DNA from: Sphingobacterium sp.
Lineage (GTDB): Bacteria > Bacteroidota > Bacteroidia > Sphingobacteriales > Sphingobacteriaceae
Reading direction: 5' to 3'
Length of the DNA stretch: 64,000 bases
Assembly: GCA_031253985.1 (NCBI GenBank)
Contig: JAIRVH010000123.1
Location: forward strand, 62,001-126,000
Positions 34,003 to 43,396 of this stretch are shown in pieces; the stretch's first letter is position 1; every line of letters starts with the position of its first letter. Below the pieces are notes generated by a model that worked only from the letters and a program-made list of their open reading frames with translations, had not been told where the DNA came from and ran no database searches. Both the position numbers and the translations under genes were made by a program.

Positions 34003-34683
34003 ATGAAGATTCTCCTAGTCGAAGATGACGTACGTGTTGCAGGATTGATAAAACGCGGACTTGATGAAAATGAATTTCAAACGGATATTGCGTACGACGG
34101 CGTATCTGGAAAGAAAATGGCCCTACAGCACGACTTTGATCTTATCATCACCGATATAGTACTGCCTAAGATGGATGGATTGGATCTATGCAAAGAAATT
34201 CGCCATATCAAACCCGATGTTCCAATTATCATGTTAACAGCCTTGGGCACAACCGATGATAAAATTGAGGGGTTTGACGCTGGAGCGGACGATTACCTCG
34301 TTAAGCCTTTTGAAATGCGCGAACTACTTGCACGGATACGGGTTCTGCTCAAAAGATATCAAAAACAGGATACACTTACGGGAACACTATTGCGCTATGG
34401 TGACCTGGAGATGAATCTCCATACCAAAAATGTCAAAAGGAATAACATTGAAATCCATTTGACACCTAAAGAGTTTAAACTGCTCCATTACTTATTGCAG
34501 CACCCCGAGCGTGTACTTTCCAGGATGGAAATTGCCGAAAAAGTGTGGGAAACCTATTTTGATACAGGCACCAACTTCATTGATGTTTACATCAATTATC
34601 TGCGTAAAAAGATCGACAAGGATTTTGAAACGAAATATATCCATACCAAATCTGGCATGGGCTTTATTTTAAAACAGGACTAA
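34003..34683 (+). CDS. OmpR-family response regulator of the metal-efflux operon
   Basis: A 226-residue regulator resembling CusR/CzcR types. The receiver domain has VEDD at residues 6-9, D51 in IITDIVLPKMDGL and K101 in YLVKPFEMRELLARI. The winged-helix domain covers about 125-226 (TPKEFKLLHYLLQHPERVLS; IHTKSGMGFIL). I prefer ATG 34003; an in-frame ATG at 33934 would add 23 residues not typical of the family. Its stop overlaps the kinase start by one base (TAATG). The czc-like operon downstream is the likely target, through TTCTAA repeats at 36065-36092. Confidence 0.94.
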   Translation: MKILLVEDDVRVAGLIKRGLDENEFQTDIAYDGVSGKKMALQHDFDLIITDIVLPKMDGLDLCKEIRHIKPDVPIIMLTALGTTDDKIEGFDAGADDYLVKPFEMRELLARIRVLLKRYQKQDTLTGTLLRYGDLEMNLHTKNVKRNNIEIHLTPKEFKLLHYLLQHPERVLSRMEIAEKVWETYFDTGTNFIDVYINYLRKKIDKDFETKYIHTKSGMGFILKQD

Positions 34684-36059
34684 TGCGCATCAGAACCCGA
34701 ATCTCCATATTATTCACGCTGATTACAGCGACCATATTGCTGGTATTTGCCAGTACAGTTTATTTTTCGGCTGTAGAGAATCGTGAAAAAGAATTTTATG
34801 CCCTATTAAAAAAAGAAGCTTACACCAAAGCAAACCTTTTTTTGAACGCGAAAGTAGACAAAAAGACCTTAGAAGATATTTATCACAACAATCGGAAAAT
34901 TCTCAATGAAGTAGAAGTTGCCATTTACGACACCCGTTTTGAACTCCTGTATCATGATGCCGTCGATATCGACTTTGTCAAAGAGACACCAGAGATGCTG
35001 CGGGATATTTTAAAAAATAAAGAAATACGGTTCTATCAGGATAAATGGCAGGTCATCGGGATAACTTTCCCGTATAAAAACAAAAGCTACCTCATTACCG
35101 CTGCCGCCTATGATCAATATGGCTACAATAAACTCCATAGCCTGCTATCAACCATTTTCCTTGTTTTCATTTTGTCTATATTTCTGATTTATGCAGCAGG
35201 CATATTCTTTTCGAAAAAGGTCTTTCAACCTATCCTGGAAATGACACAGCGCGTAAAAAGCATTTCAGCGACTAGTTTAGACTCCAGACTCACTAGCAGC
35301 GGAAATAAAGATGAACTTTCCGAACTGGCGAATACATTCAATGCGATGCTTGACCGGTTGGAAAATTCCTTTGATGCCCAAAAACATTTTGTGTCCAATA
35401 TCTCCCACGAGCTGCGCACGCCCTTGGCGGCAATGATTGCAGAACTTGAAATTTCCGCCAATAAAGACCGCAGCATAGCTGAATATAAAACAGTCATCGA
35501 CAACACGTTAAATGACGCACAGAAACTCAAAAAGCTATTTAATAGCTTACTTGATTTTGCAAAAGCAAGCTACGACAGTTCCGAAATTGCCTTCAAAGCC
35601 TTACGCATAGACGAAATACTTATTGATGCCTGCCAACAGGTTCTTCAGTCAAATCCAGGTTATAAGCTCGACATTTTTGTCGATCCCGCAATTGAAGATG
35701 AAAATCTTATTTCTGTACATGCCAATGAATATTTACTTCAGGTTGCCTTTGTCAACTTAATTGAAAATGCCTGCAAATTTTCGTCAAATCAAAAATGTCT
35801 CATTGCCATCAGATCAGACGAAAACCAGGTCCACCTCGAATTTAAAGATGATGGTATAGGCATTGCCCCGATAGACCTTCCGCATATATTTACACCATTC
35901 TATCGTGGCAACAACAAAGACTATAGCGAGGGAAATGGTATAGGCCTGTCACTCACCAGAAAGATCATAGTCCTCCATCATGGAGAGATCGCAGTCCGTT
36001 CAGCAAAAGGTGTCGGTAGTGTGTTTAGCATCAATCTGCCCCACCTTTCGGCATTCTAA
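34683..36059 (+). CDS. Sensor histidine kinase of the metal-efflux operon
   Basis: A 458-residue kinase. Membrane helices lie at about residues 8-29 and 153-175, enclosing a periplasmic sensor of about 120 residues. HAMP follows (about 177-230; FQPILEMTQRVKSIS). The phosphoacceptor is H242 in NISHELRTPLAAM. The HATPase domain has NLIENACKFS (N-box) and GNGIGLSLTRKI (G2-box). The periplasmic part has no obvious Cys or His-rich metal cluster, so metal sensing is inferred only from the adjacent efflux genes. It is translationally coupled to the regulator. Confidence 0.94.
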   Translation: MRIRTRISILFTLITATILLVFASTVYFSAVENREKEFYALLKKEAYTKANLFLNAKVDKKTLEDIYHNNRKILNEVEVAIYDTRFELLYHDAVDIDFVKETPEMLRDILKNKEIRFYQDKWQVIGITFPYKNKSYLITAAAYDQYGYNKLHSLLSTIFLVFILSIFLIYAAGIFFSKKVFQPILEMTQRVKSISATSLDSRLTSSGNKDELSELANTFNAMLDRLENSFDAQKHFVSNISHELRTPLAAMIAELEISANKDRSIAEYKTVIDNTLNDAQKLKKLFNSLLDFAKASYDSSEIAFKALRIDEILIDACQQVLQSNPGYKLDIFVDPAIEDENLISVHANEYLLQVAFVNLIENACKFSSNQKCLIAIRSDENQVHLEFKDDGIGIAPIDLPHIFTPFYRGNNKDYSEGNGIGLSLTRKIIVLHHGEIAVRSAKGVGSVFSINLPHLSAF

Positions 36060-36064
36060 TAAAA

Positions 36065-36092
36065 TTCTAATTTTTTTCTAAAGGACTTCTAA
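36065..36092 (+). promoter_or_regulatory. Triple TTCTAA direct repeat, candidate OmpR-type operator
   Basis: TTCTAA occurs at 36065-36070, 36076-36081 and 36087-36092, each exactly 11 bases after the last. An 11-base period is the spacing of tandem OmpR/PhoB-family sites. The array ends 23 bases before the -7 element of the efflux operon, a position suited to activation. Confidence 0.6.
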
Positions 36093-36115
36093 CCTGCTTA
36101 TCAGCAGCTGCTGGA

Positions 36116-36123
36116 TAGTTTTG
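36116..36123 (+). promoter_or_regulatory. -7 promoter element of the metal-efflux operon
   Basis: TAGTTTTG matches TAnnTTTG and ends 4 bases before ATG 36128, so the transcript probably begins at or very near the start codon. Confidence 0.55.
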
Positions 36124-36127
36124 CGGT

Positions 36128-37273
36128 ATGATTAACCGTACAATCAACTATTCGATCCAACCCCTAAGTTATATGAGTTGGATCCTCCTCCTGCTGTTGA
36201 CGCAGGGTTGCGACCATCAGTCCAACGCCCCCACTAGCCTATCGCCAGGGGTCAGCGCGCATGGAGATACCCTAACTGTCGATCAAAATGCGCCACTGTT
36301 GACGAAGTTAAAATTTGTGAAGACAGCCAATGCACAGCATGCACTGAAACTAAACACCGCTGCGATGGTGAAGATGATCCCCAGCAGCTATGTGGAGATT
36401 CCTGTACCTTTTGCTGGACGAATTGTCAAGTCCCACATCAAACTGGGGCAAAAAGTAGCCGTTAATACGCCTTTATTTTCAATTAGTTCATCGGATTATT
36501 TTGAAGCACAGAGGGTCTATCTCGACGCTAAACAAGCGGCTTTACTTGCGGAAAACAAACTAAAACGTGAAAAAGATCTGATCGGGCACGGCGTTGGAAC
36601 AAAAAAAGACCTTGAGGAGGCAGAAACCAATTTTGCAACGAGTAAATCAGCGCTCGGCAATGCCACTGCAGCGCTAAAAATATTCGATACTAACCTGAAT
36701 AATATAATTCTCGGTCAACCTCTTCTCGTTCGTTCACCCATCCAAGGAGAGGTTTTAAGCAGTTCAATTGTCCTGGGGCAGTACACAAAAGAAGATGCTC
36801 CGGCATTACTCCGCATTGCCGAACTATCAAAAGTATGGGTATCGGCCTATATCAAGGAAAAAGACTTGCCTTCCATCAATCAGCTTGGCCGTGTTGAAGT
36901 CCATGTGGATGCTTTACCCGATAAAAATATACAGGGAAAAATTATTCATATCAACCAATTTGTCGATGAAGCCAGCCGCAATATTGAAGTCCTCATCGCA
37001 TGCGAAAATGGCGACCGTACATTAAAACCGGGGATGTATGTGAGTGCCGAATTTGAACAGCAACACATTTCAACGCTCTTCATTCCGGCAAAAGCTGTCC
37101 TTCAATTTAACGACAAGAGTTTTGTATGGGCAAAAATAGCGGCCAATACCTTTGTCAAGCGCTTTGTAACCACGGGGGTAACAGAAGGAGATCATATCCA
37201 GATTTTAACAGGTCTGGCCCCACAGGAGGAAATTATCAGCGAAGGAGCTTTTTACCTCATGGGGGTAAATTAA
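36128..37273 (+). CDS. CzcB/CusB-like RND periplasmic adaptor
   Basis: A 381-residue adaptor lipoprotein. The signal segment (about residues 14-28) ends in a lipobox, LLTQGC, and the Cys near residue 28 is the likely lipid site. VEIPVPFAGRIVKSHIKLGQ (about 89-108) is the lipoyl half, an alpha-hairpin follows (about 125-190), and the second lipoyl half contains VRSPIQGEVLSSSIVLGQYT. It resembles heavy-metal adaptors of the CzcB/CusB group but lacks the C-terminal metal-binding extensions of some members. It is the first gene of a CzcBAC-like operon under a promoter with a probable regulator array. Confidence 0.92.
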   Translation: MINRTINYSIQPLSYMSWILLLLLTQGCDHQSNAPTSLSPGVSAHGDTLTVDQNAPLLTKLKFVKTANAQHALKLNTAAMVKMIPSSYVEIPVPFAGRIVKSHIKLGQKVAVNTPLFSISSSDYFEAQRVYLDAKQAALLAENKLKREKDLIGHGVGTKKDLEEAETNFATSKSALGNATAALKIFDTNLNNIILGQPLLVRSPIQGEVLSSSIVLGQYTKEDAPALLRIAELSKVWVSAYIKEKDLPSINQLGRVEVHVDALPDKNIQGKIIHINQFVDEASRNIEVLIACENGDRTLKPGMYVSAEFEQQHISTLFIPAKAVLQFNDKSFVWAKIAANTFVKRFVTTGVTEGDHIQILTGLAPQEEIISEGAFYLMGVN

Positions 37274-37351
37274 ATCGGTGAATAAACAAATCATACGCAC
37301 CGGGTTCATACATTCAATTTAAAATAAACACTGATCAATAACAATTTGAAT

Positions 37352-40300
37352 ATGAAACAATTTATTGTCCATATTATCGCAAAAAGATGGGTGATCGCGG
37401 CATCCTTTCTATTAATTGGCTTTTTCGGCTACTACGCCTGGCGTCAGCTATCGGTCGAGGCCTACCCAGATATAGCCGACGTATCGTCGCAGATCGTAAC
37501 CCAGGTCCCGGGATTGGCAGCCGAAGAGATGGAACAACAAATCACCATTCCCATTGAACAGGCTATCAATGGCTTGCCCGGAATGGAAGTGATGCGCAGC
37601 AAAACGACCTTTGGTTTATCCATGGTCACGATTGTCTTCAAAGATGGCGTTGAAGATTATTGGGCGCGAGCCCGTATACAGGAACGTCTTGCGGACTTAT
37701 CCCTCCCTTACGGCGCCACTCCCGGATTGGACCCCCTCACCTCACCTACAGGTGAGATCTTTCGTTATATACTCGAGAGTAAAACCCACGATCTACGGCA
37801 ATTGACTGATCTGCAAAACTTTGTTATTATCCCCAAAATTAAACAGGTTTCTGGTGTCGCTGATGTCACCAATTTTGGCGGAATAACGACCCAATTCCAA
37901 GTGGAGCTGGCCCCTAAAAAGCTCGACCAATACGAAATCTCACTCGCAGAGGTGGTCTCGAAAATAGAAAGCAATCATGCCAATGCCGGCGGCAGTGTGA
38001 TGAATCGGGGTGATCAATCTTACGTCATCCGGGGCATTGGTCTGGTCAAGACATTGGATGATCTGGACAGCATCGTCGTCAAATCGACCGATGGAAACCG
38101 TATCTATATGCGCGATATAGGTCAGATCAAACTTGGAAATCTAGCACGCAAGGGCGCTTTAGGCTATTCCGATAAACGGGGTGCCAATTATTCAGACAAT
38201 ATCGAAGGTATTGTACTCCTATTGAAAAATGAAAATCCCTCCGCTGTGCTAGCCGGCGTAAATGCAACGGTCGACGAACTAAACCAAAAGATTCTTCCAG
38301 AAGGTGTAAAGATTCATGTTGTACTGGATAGAACCAGTTTAGTCGACAATACCCTGCATACCGTTTCCAAAACCCTCTTGGAGGGGATGAGTCTGGTTAT
38401 TTTTGTCCTCATCATTTTTCTTGGAAGTTGGCGTGGAGCACTCCTGGTTGCCCTAACGATCCCTTTGTCCTTGTTGATTGCATTTATCCTCATGCATTTC
38501 ACCCATATTCCCGCCAATTTACTGTCCCTTGGCGCAATTGATTTTGGAATCATTGTGGACGGAGCGATCGTTATTCTCGAAACCATTCTTAAAAAAAGAG
38601 AAGATGAGCCGGAAGGTTTACTGGAGGAAAAAACCGTTGCCCAGAAAATTGCCGAAGTCGCCAAACCGATCTTCTTTGCCACACTGATCATTATTACGGC
38701 CTACCTTCCTTTGTTTGCCTTTGAGCGCGTCGAAAAGAAACTTTTTACACCGATGGCCTATACAGTAGGCTATGCGCTCTTTGGCGCGTTGACTGTCGCT
38801 CTTTTGCTTATCCCTGGATTAGCTTATTTGATCTATCGTAAACCCCAGAAAGTATACCACAACAAATGGCTGACAAAGCTGACCCAAGCCTATCATACTG
38901 CGATTGAAAAGGTGATGGCAGTTCCCAAACGCGTTTTTGTGCCATTGGCGATTATTTTACTTGCCACTGGCCTACTCACCGCATCTGTTGGCAAGGACTT
39001 TCTTCCCACTTTAGATGAAGGTTCGATCTGGCTCCAGGTGTCGCTCCCGCCCGGAATTACGGTGGAAAAATCAAAAGAAATGAGCGACACACTACGCGCA
39101 CGGACACTTCAACACGAAGAAATCTCCTATGTCATGGTGCAAGCCGGACGTAATGACGATGGTACCGACGCCTGGACGCCCTCCCATTTTGAAGTAAGCG
39201 TAGGATTGAAACCTTACAAAACATGGAAATGGGGCAAAACCAAAGAAGACCTTATCGACGAACTTGCAGCAGAATATGCCAACATGCCCGGATTCAACGT
39301 TGCTTTTTCCCAACCTATGATCGACGGTGTCATGGACAAGATAGCCGGTGCACATAGTGAGCTTGTCGTCAAAATATTTGGTGATGACTTGAAAGAAACC
39401 CGCCGGGTTGCCGAGGAACTTATCACAACACTTAAACAGGTAAAGGGAGCTGTCGATCTCGCTATAGACCAAGAACCGCCACTGCCGCAGCTGCAAATTA
39501 TTGCCGACCGGGATAAAATCGCGCAATACGGTTTAAATATCGCTGACGTCACTGACCTGATCCAGATTGCCATCGGCGGAAAAGCTGTCGCCCAGGTCTA
39601 TCAAGGCATCAAAGTATATGATATTACCTGTCAATATCAGGAGGAAAACAGAAATTCTCCCGAAAAGATCGGCAACCTAATGCTTTATCCCGAAAATGGG
39701 AACCGTATTCCCCTGGCCCAGGTTGCGACGATTAAGCTCAATACCGGAGAAAGTATGATTTCACGTGAACGCAACAACCGCCAGTTGACCGTCCGCTTAA
39801 ATGTACGCGGACAGGACCTCGGCACATTCCTTGCCGAAGCACAGCAGGCCATTGCCAAAAATATACGCTATGACCAGCATAAAATCACTTTAAAATGGGG
39901 TGGACAATTTGAAAATCAACATCGGGCCTACACCCGGCTTGCCATTATTGTTCCATTGACATTAGCCATTATATTTATCTTACTCTACGGTACATTTGGT
40001 TCATTTAGGCAAGCAGGTCTCTTAATGAGTATCGTTCCATTGGCGCTGTTTGGCGGGATGCTTGCCCTCAATATCCGTGGCATGGCGCTAAACGTATCCT
40101 CAGCCGTAGGTTTTATCGCCCTATTCGGAGTCGCTATACAAAATGGTGTATTAATGCTTTCCCAGATGAATATATTGCGGAAGAATGGGCTATCGTTACA
40201 TAAAGCTGTCACCCAGGGAGCCTTTAGTCGCTTTCGTCCGGTTTTAATGACCGCCACAGTCGCTATTCTCGGTTTGCTTCCGGCATCTCTGGCAACAGGC

Positions 40301-40438
40301 ATTGGATCAGATGTACAGCGTCCTTTGGCTACAGTTATTGTCTATGGCCTGTTGTTTTCGACGATCCTGACCCTGTTTGTGCTCCCACCGCTCTATTATC
40401 TTTTGGAAAGTAGATCCTCAAAAAACACAACAGATTAA
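37352..40438 (+). CDS. CzcA/CusA-family heavy-metal RND permease
   Basis: A 1028-residue inner-membrane pump of the HME-RND class, exporting divalent or monovalent metal ions. The transmembrane-4 signature GAIDFGIIVDGAIVILE (D397 and D402) is the HME pattern, and LAAEEMEQQITIPIEQAING near the N-terminus is also typical. The start is ATG 37352; a TTG six bases earlier is possible. From the sequence I cannot choose between Cu/Ag and Zn/Co/Cd/Ni: no cluster of methionines like CusA's is obvious to me. The gene sits 78 bases after the adaptor and 76 bases before the channel gene. Confidence 0.94.
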   Translation: MKQFIVHIIAKRWVIAASFLLIGFFGYYAWRQLSVEAYPDIADVSSQIVTQVPGLAAEEMEQQITIPIEQAINGLPGMEVMRSKTTFGLSMVTIVFKDGVEDYWARARIQERLADLSLPYGATPGLDPLTSPTGEIFRYILESKTHDLRQLTDLQNFVIIPKIKQVSGVADVTNFGGITTQFQVELAPKKLDQYEISLAEVVSKIESNHANAGGSVMNRGDQSYVIRGIGLVKTLDDLDSIVVKSTDGNRIYMRDIGQIKLGNLARKGALGYSDKRGANYSDNIEGIVLLLKNENPSAVLAGVNATVDELNQKILPEGVKIHVVLDRTSLVDNTLHTVSKTLLEGMSLVIFVLIIFLGSWRGALLVALTIPLSLLIAFILMHFTHIPANLLSLGAIDFGIIVDGAIVILETILKKREDEPEGLLEEKTVAQKIAEVAKPIFFATLIIITAYLPLFAFERVEKKLFTPMAYTVGYALFGALTVALLLIPGLAYLIYRKPQKVYHNKWLTKLTQAYHTAIEKVMAVPKRVFVPLAIILLATGLLTASVGKDFLPTLDEGSIWLQVSLPPGITVEKSKEMSDTLRARTLQHEEISYVMVQAGRNDDGTDAWTPSHFEVSVGLKPYKTWKWGKTKEDLIDELAAEYANMPGFNVAFSQPMIDGVMDKIAGAHSELVVKIFGDDLKETRRVAEELITTLKQVKGAVDLAIDQEPPLPQLQIIADRDKIAQYGLNIADVTDLIQIAIGGKAVAQVYQGIKVYDITCQYQEENRNSPEKIGNLMLYPENGNRIPLAQVATIKLNTGESMISRERNNRQLTVRLNVRGQDLGTFLAEAQQAIAKNIRYDQHKITLKWGGQFENQHRAYTRLAIIVPLTLAIIFILLYGTFGSFRQAGLLMSIVPLALFGGMLALNIRGMALNVSSAVGFIALFGVAIQNGVLMLSQMNILRKNGLSLHKAVTQGAFSRFRPVLMTATVAILGLLPASLATGIGSDVQRPLATVIVYGLLFSTILTLFVLPPLYYLLESRSSKNTTD

Positions 40439-40514
40439 ATAGATGGCCAATAACGGATGAACGACCTGAGCGCACGCTTTTTCAAAAACTGACCATCCAG
40501 AAAAATAGATTATC

Positions 40515-41822
40515 ATGAACAAACAGCATATTTTAACAAAGAAACGCCTGACGTTTTTTCTTTTCATACTCACTTTGTCTACTACTGCGATCGCCCAGGA
40601 TAGAGACAGCTTAAGTACAGCCCAGAAACTTGATTATTCAACATTTATAACGGCTGTTGGTCAACAGAACCTGGGTTATGCAGCTGAAAAATTCAACCTC
40701 AATATCGCAGAGGCCAATCTCATCAGCGCCAGGGTATTTCCTGATCCCGAATTTAGCATAGGCTTGTTTGATAACAGTGAACGGACAAAACAACTTGGCC
40801 ACGGCTATAATGCCGGACTTGCATGGACACTGGAGCTGGGATCTAAACGAAAAGCGAGAATAAACCTGGCCAGCGATGAAGCAGAAGCAACCCGTCTATT
40901 GCTTGAAGATTATTTCAGGAATTTACGCGCCGACGCTACGCTTGCATTTCTGATGGCAAAACAACAATTACTACTGGTAAAAACATACCAAAACTCTTAC
41001 CAGCAACTCCGGCAGTTGGTGGTATCAGATAGTATTCGTTATCAATTGGGAAGCATTCCTGAGATTGATTTCCGCCAATCTAAACTGGAAGCGGCCAATA
41101 TGCGCAATACCCTCCTGGCAACAGAAGCAACCTGGAAGGCTTCGGTTGTAAACCTGGCCGTATTTATGGGCGAACAAACGGCTACCGGAGTAAAAACACC
41201 CCAAGATCCTTTCGTGCATTTAGACCGGGAATACCGCTTAAATGAATTGATCAGGATCGCACAAAATGATCGTAGTGATTTGAAACTTGCCGTACAGAAT
41301 AAGCAACTTTCACAGCGCCTGCTCCAATTGGCCCGAGCAAATAGAGTAATCGATCTTGGTATTTCATTGGGTTTCACCTACAATGGGGAAGCGAGAAACG
41401 AAACTGCCCCAACACCGCAATTCACAGCAATAAACGCAGGACTGTCCATACCACTCAAATTCTCAAACCTAAAAACAGGTGACCTCAAAGCAGCCAAGTT
41501 TAAGATCGATCAGGACGAAACTGCTTATCAGGAAGTCCATTTGCGTATTCAGGTGGAAGTTACGCAGGCTTTCCTCAACTACCAGGCTGCCCAAAAACAA
41601 GTACGGCTGTTTGACAGCAACATGCTCCTAGAAGCAAAAGCAATATTAGACGGAAAAGTTTACAGCTACAAAAGAGGAGAAACCTCCCTCCTGGAAGTTC
41701 TAAATGCCCAGCGGACCTACAACGAAACCCAATTGAGCTATTACGAAGCTCGCTACAATTACGCCGTGGCTTTGGTTGAACTTCAACGCACAGCCGGAAT
41801 ATGGGATATTCAAGATATCTAG
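40515..41822 (+). CDS. CzcC/TolC-family outer membrane channel
   Basis: A 435-residue outer-membrane factor of the CzcC group. A signal peptide of about 27 residues ends STTAIAQ. The two helical repeats are visible: FNLNIAEANLISARVFPDPE (about residues 57-76) and the C-terminal YKRGETSLLEVLNAQRTYNE (about 380-399). It completes the adaptor-permease-channel operon. Its TAG stop is part of a CTAG palindrome that also supplies the stop of the convergent MFS gene. Confidence 0.92.
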   Translation: MNKQHILTKKRLTFFLFILTLSTTAIAQDRDSLSTAQKLDYSTFITAVGQQNLGYAAEKFNLNIAEANLISARVFPDPEFSIGLFDNSERTKQLGHGYNAGLAWTLELGSKRKARINLASDEAEATRLLLEDYFRNLRADATLAFLMAKQQLLLVKTYQNSYQQLRQLVVSDSIRYQLGSIPEIDFRQSKLEAANMRNTLLATEATWKASVVNLAVFMGEQTATGVKTPQDPFVHLDREYRLNELIRIAQNDRSDLKLAVQNKQLSQRLLQLARANRVIDLGISLGFTYNGEARNETAPTPQFTAINAGLSIPLKFSNLKTGDLKAAKFKIDQDETAYQEVHLRIQVEVTQAFLNYQAAQKQVRLFDSNMLLEAKAILDGKVYSYKRGETSLLEVLNAQRTYNETQLSYYEARYNYAVALVELQRTAGIWDIQDI

Positions 41823-43396
41823 GCCGGCGAAATCCTATTTTTTCTCAGCCTTTTATACATACTTTTTAAAGAAGGTGAAATCAGTATCAGCAGCAGTATG
41901 CTGATACTGATCATCGACATGACCTCATAATAATCCATAGCATACCGTACAAAGGATTGTTCTTTGACCCGCTCGGCGACGAGCTTTAATGCAGCTGTAT
42001 GCTCTTTAAATTGTAATCCATGGCTTAAGATACTGGTAGATTCCTGCTGGAGGTATTCACGAAACAGCGGATTTCCAGCCTCCGTTTGACCACTAAAAAC
42101 CTGTTGATGCTGGGCATGTTCAAACAACTTGAAAAAATTCTGTAATCCAATACTGCTCGTGTAGCCCAGATAACGGATAGCGAGGCAGACCGCAGCAGCT
42201 GAAGCCCCCAATTGAGGGGTAACACTGGCAATGCAAAACAATATGGTAGGCACCATGATCAATCCTACTCCTAACCCATGCACAACTAATGGAAGCCAAA
42301 AATGAGTATCATTCCCCTGCCCCTCAAAGGAAAAATACATCCATTGATGAAATAACAGCAAACAGCAGTAACCCGAAATCCATATCCACTTTACCGGGCG
42401 TTGCCCCAGCATCCAATAGAGCGAACCCAATACACCAGCAACAATCCCCCCAATATTAAACCACTGAATATAAGACAAATGAATAGGGTCAAGCTGAACA
42501 ACCTGTACTAAATACTGATTTGAAATTGCCAAAGAGAAGCGTTCCACATACATCATGTACAAAATCAGTAGCCCTAAGAGAAATTTCCTGTTTTTAAAAA
42601 CAGACAAATGAATATACACCCGTTTGAGCACCATTTGCCGAACGATGAAAACAAGGAGTAAAGTGAGGCCCAATACAAATATGATAAGAAGTTGCCGGTC
42701 ATTAAACCAATACACTTCCTGCCCATATACCATTAAATAACCGAAGCTGACAATGACAAGACTATAGAAAATACAGCTTGCCCAGTCTAATGAAAATAAG
42801 GGGTAAGGACGTATATGCCGTATGGAGCGCATCGACAGCATAATGAGCAATAGGCCTGGCACAAAGGATAAAGCAGCGTATAGATACAGCTGGTCGAAAT
42901 TAAATGAATCGATAAATTCAGCAGTCACAAAGGTATTAAACGGAGAACTGCACAGTAACATGCCAAAAAAAACAGCATAACTTACTTCCTTCGCCCGATC
43001 ACTCTTCAACCGGGAGAATATCATAGAGATCGACAGGTTTACGGCCGAAGCAAACAACATCCCCTGACAAAAACGTAGGCCATACACCCAGCTGATATCG
43101 GTGACGCTATACATCAAAAAGCAATTCAATAGCTGTAGCAGATTGAAGATGATATAATACTGCTTAATGGGGAAGTATAAAAAAAAGCGTCGTTCCAAAA
43201 CGTAGAACCCCACAAAACCAGCATAGAACAAAATAATCAAAAACTGGATATCGCTGGGTTGAGCACCGTAGAATCCTGCGGTAACATTCGTATTTGCTCC
43301 GGGCAGGAAAAATAAGACCATACTCGGCATCAGGCTGCTGAACAAGATCAGTTTGATCAGCCACTCGGGCACCCATTCCTTAAAAATTCCTTTCAC
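41819..43396 (-). CDS. MFS transporter, EmrB-like (DHA2 type)
   Basis: A 525-residue inner-membrane permease with about 14 hydrophobic segments (for example LIILFYAGFVGFYVLE and LGLTLLLVFIVRQMVLK), consistent with DHA2/EmrB proton-driven drug exporters. The classical EmrB motif A is weak, so the family call rests on length, topology and context. It is the third gene of TolC-HlyD-MFS; its start overlaps the HlyD-type gene by 4 bases (ATGA), implying translational coupling. The C-terminus has a long soluble segment before the last helix (about 440-490). The substrate is unknown. Confidence 0.85.
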   Translation of the reverse strand: MKGIFKEWVPEWLIKLILFSSLMPSMVLFFLPGANTNVTAGFYGAQPSDIQFLIILFYAGFVGFYVLERRFFLYFPIKQYYIIFNLLQLLNCFLMYSVTDISWVYGLRFCQGMLFASAVNLSISMIFSRLKSDRAKEVSYAVFFGMLLCSSPFNTFVTAEFIDSFNFDQLYLYAALSFVPGLLLIMLSMRSIRHIRPYPLFSLDWASCIFYSLVIVSFGYLMVYGQEVYWFNDRQLLIIFVLGLTLLLVFIVRQMVLKRVYIHLSVFKNRKFLLGLLILYMMYVERFSLAISNQYLVQVVQLDPIHLSYIQWFNIGGIVAGVLGSLYWMLGQRPVKWIWISGYCCLLLFHQWMYFSFEGQGNDTHFWLPLVVHGLGVGLIMVPTILFCIASVTPQLGASAAAVCLAIRYLGYTSSIGLQNFFKLFEHAQHQQVFSGQTEAGNPLFREYLQQESTSILSHGLQFKEHTAALKLVAERVKEQSFVRYAMDYYEVMSMISISILLLILISPSLKSMYKRLRKNRISPA

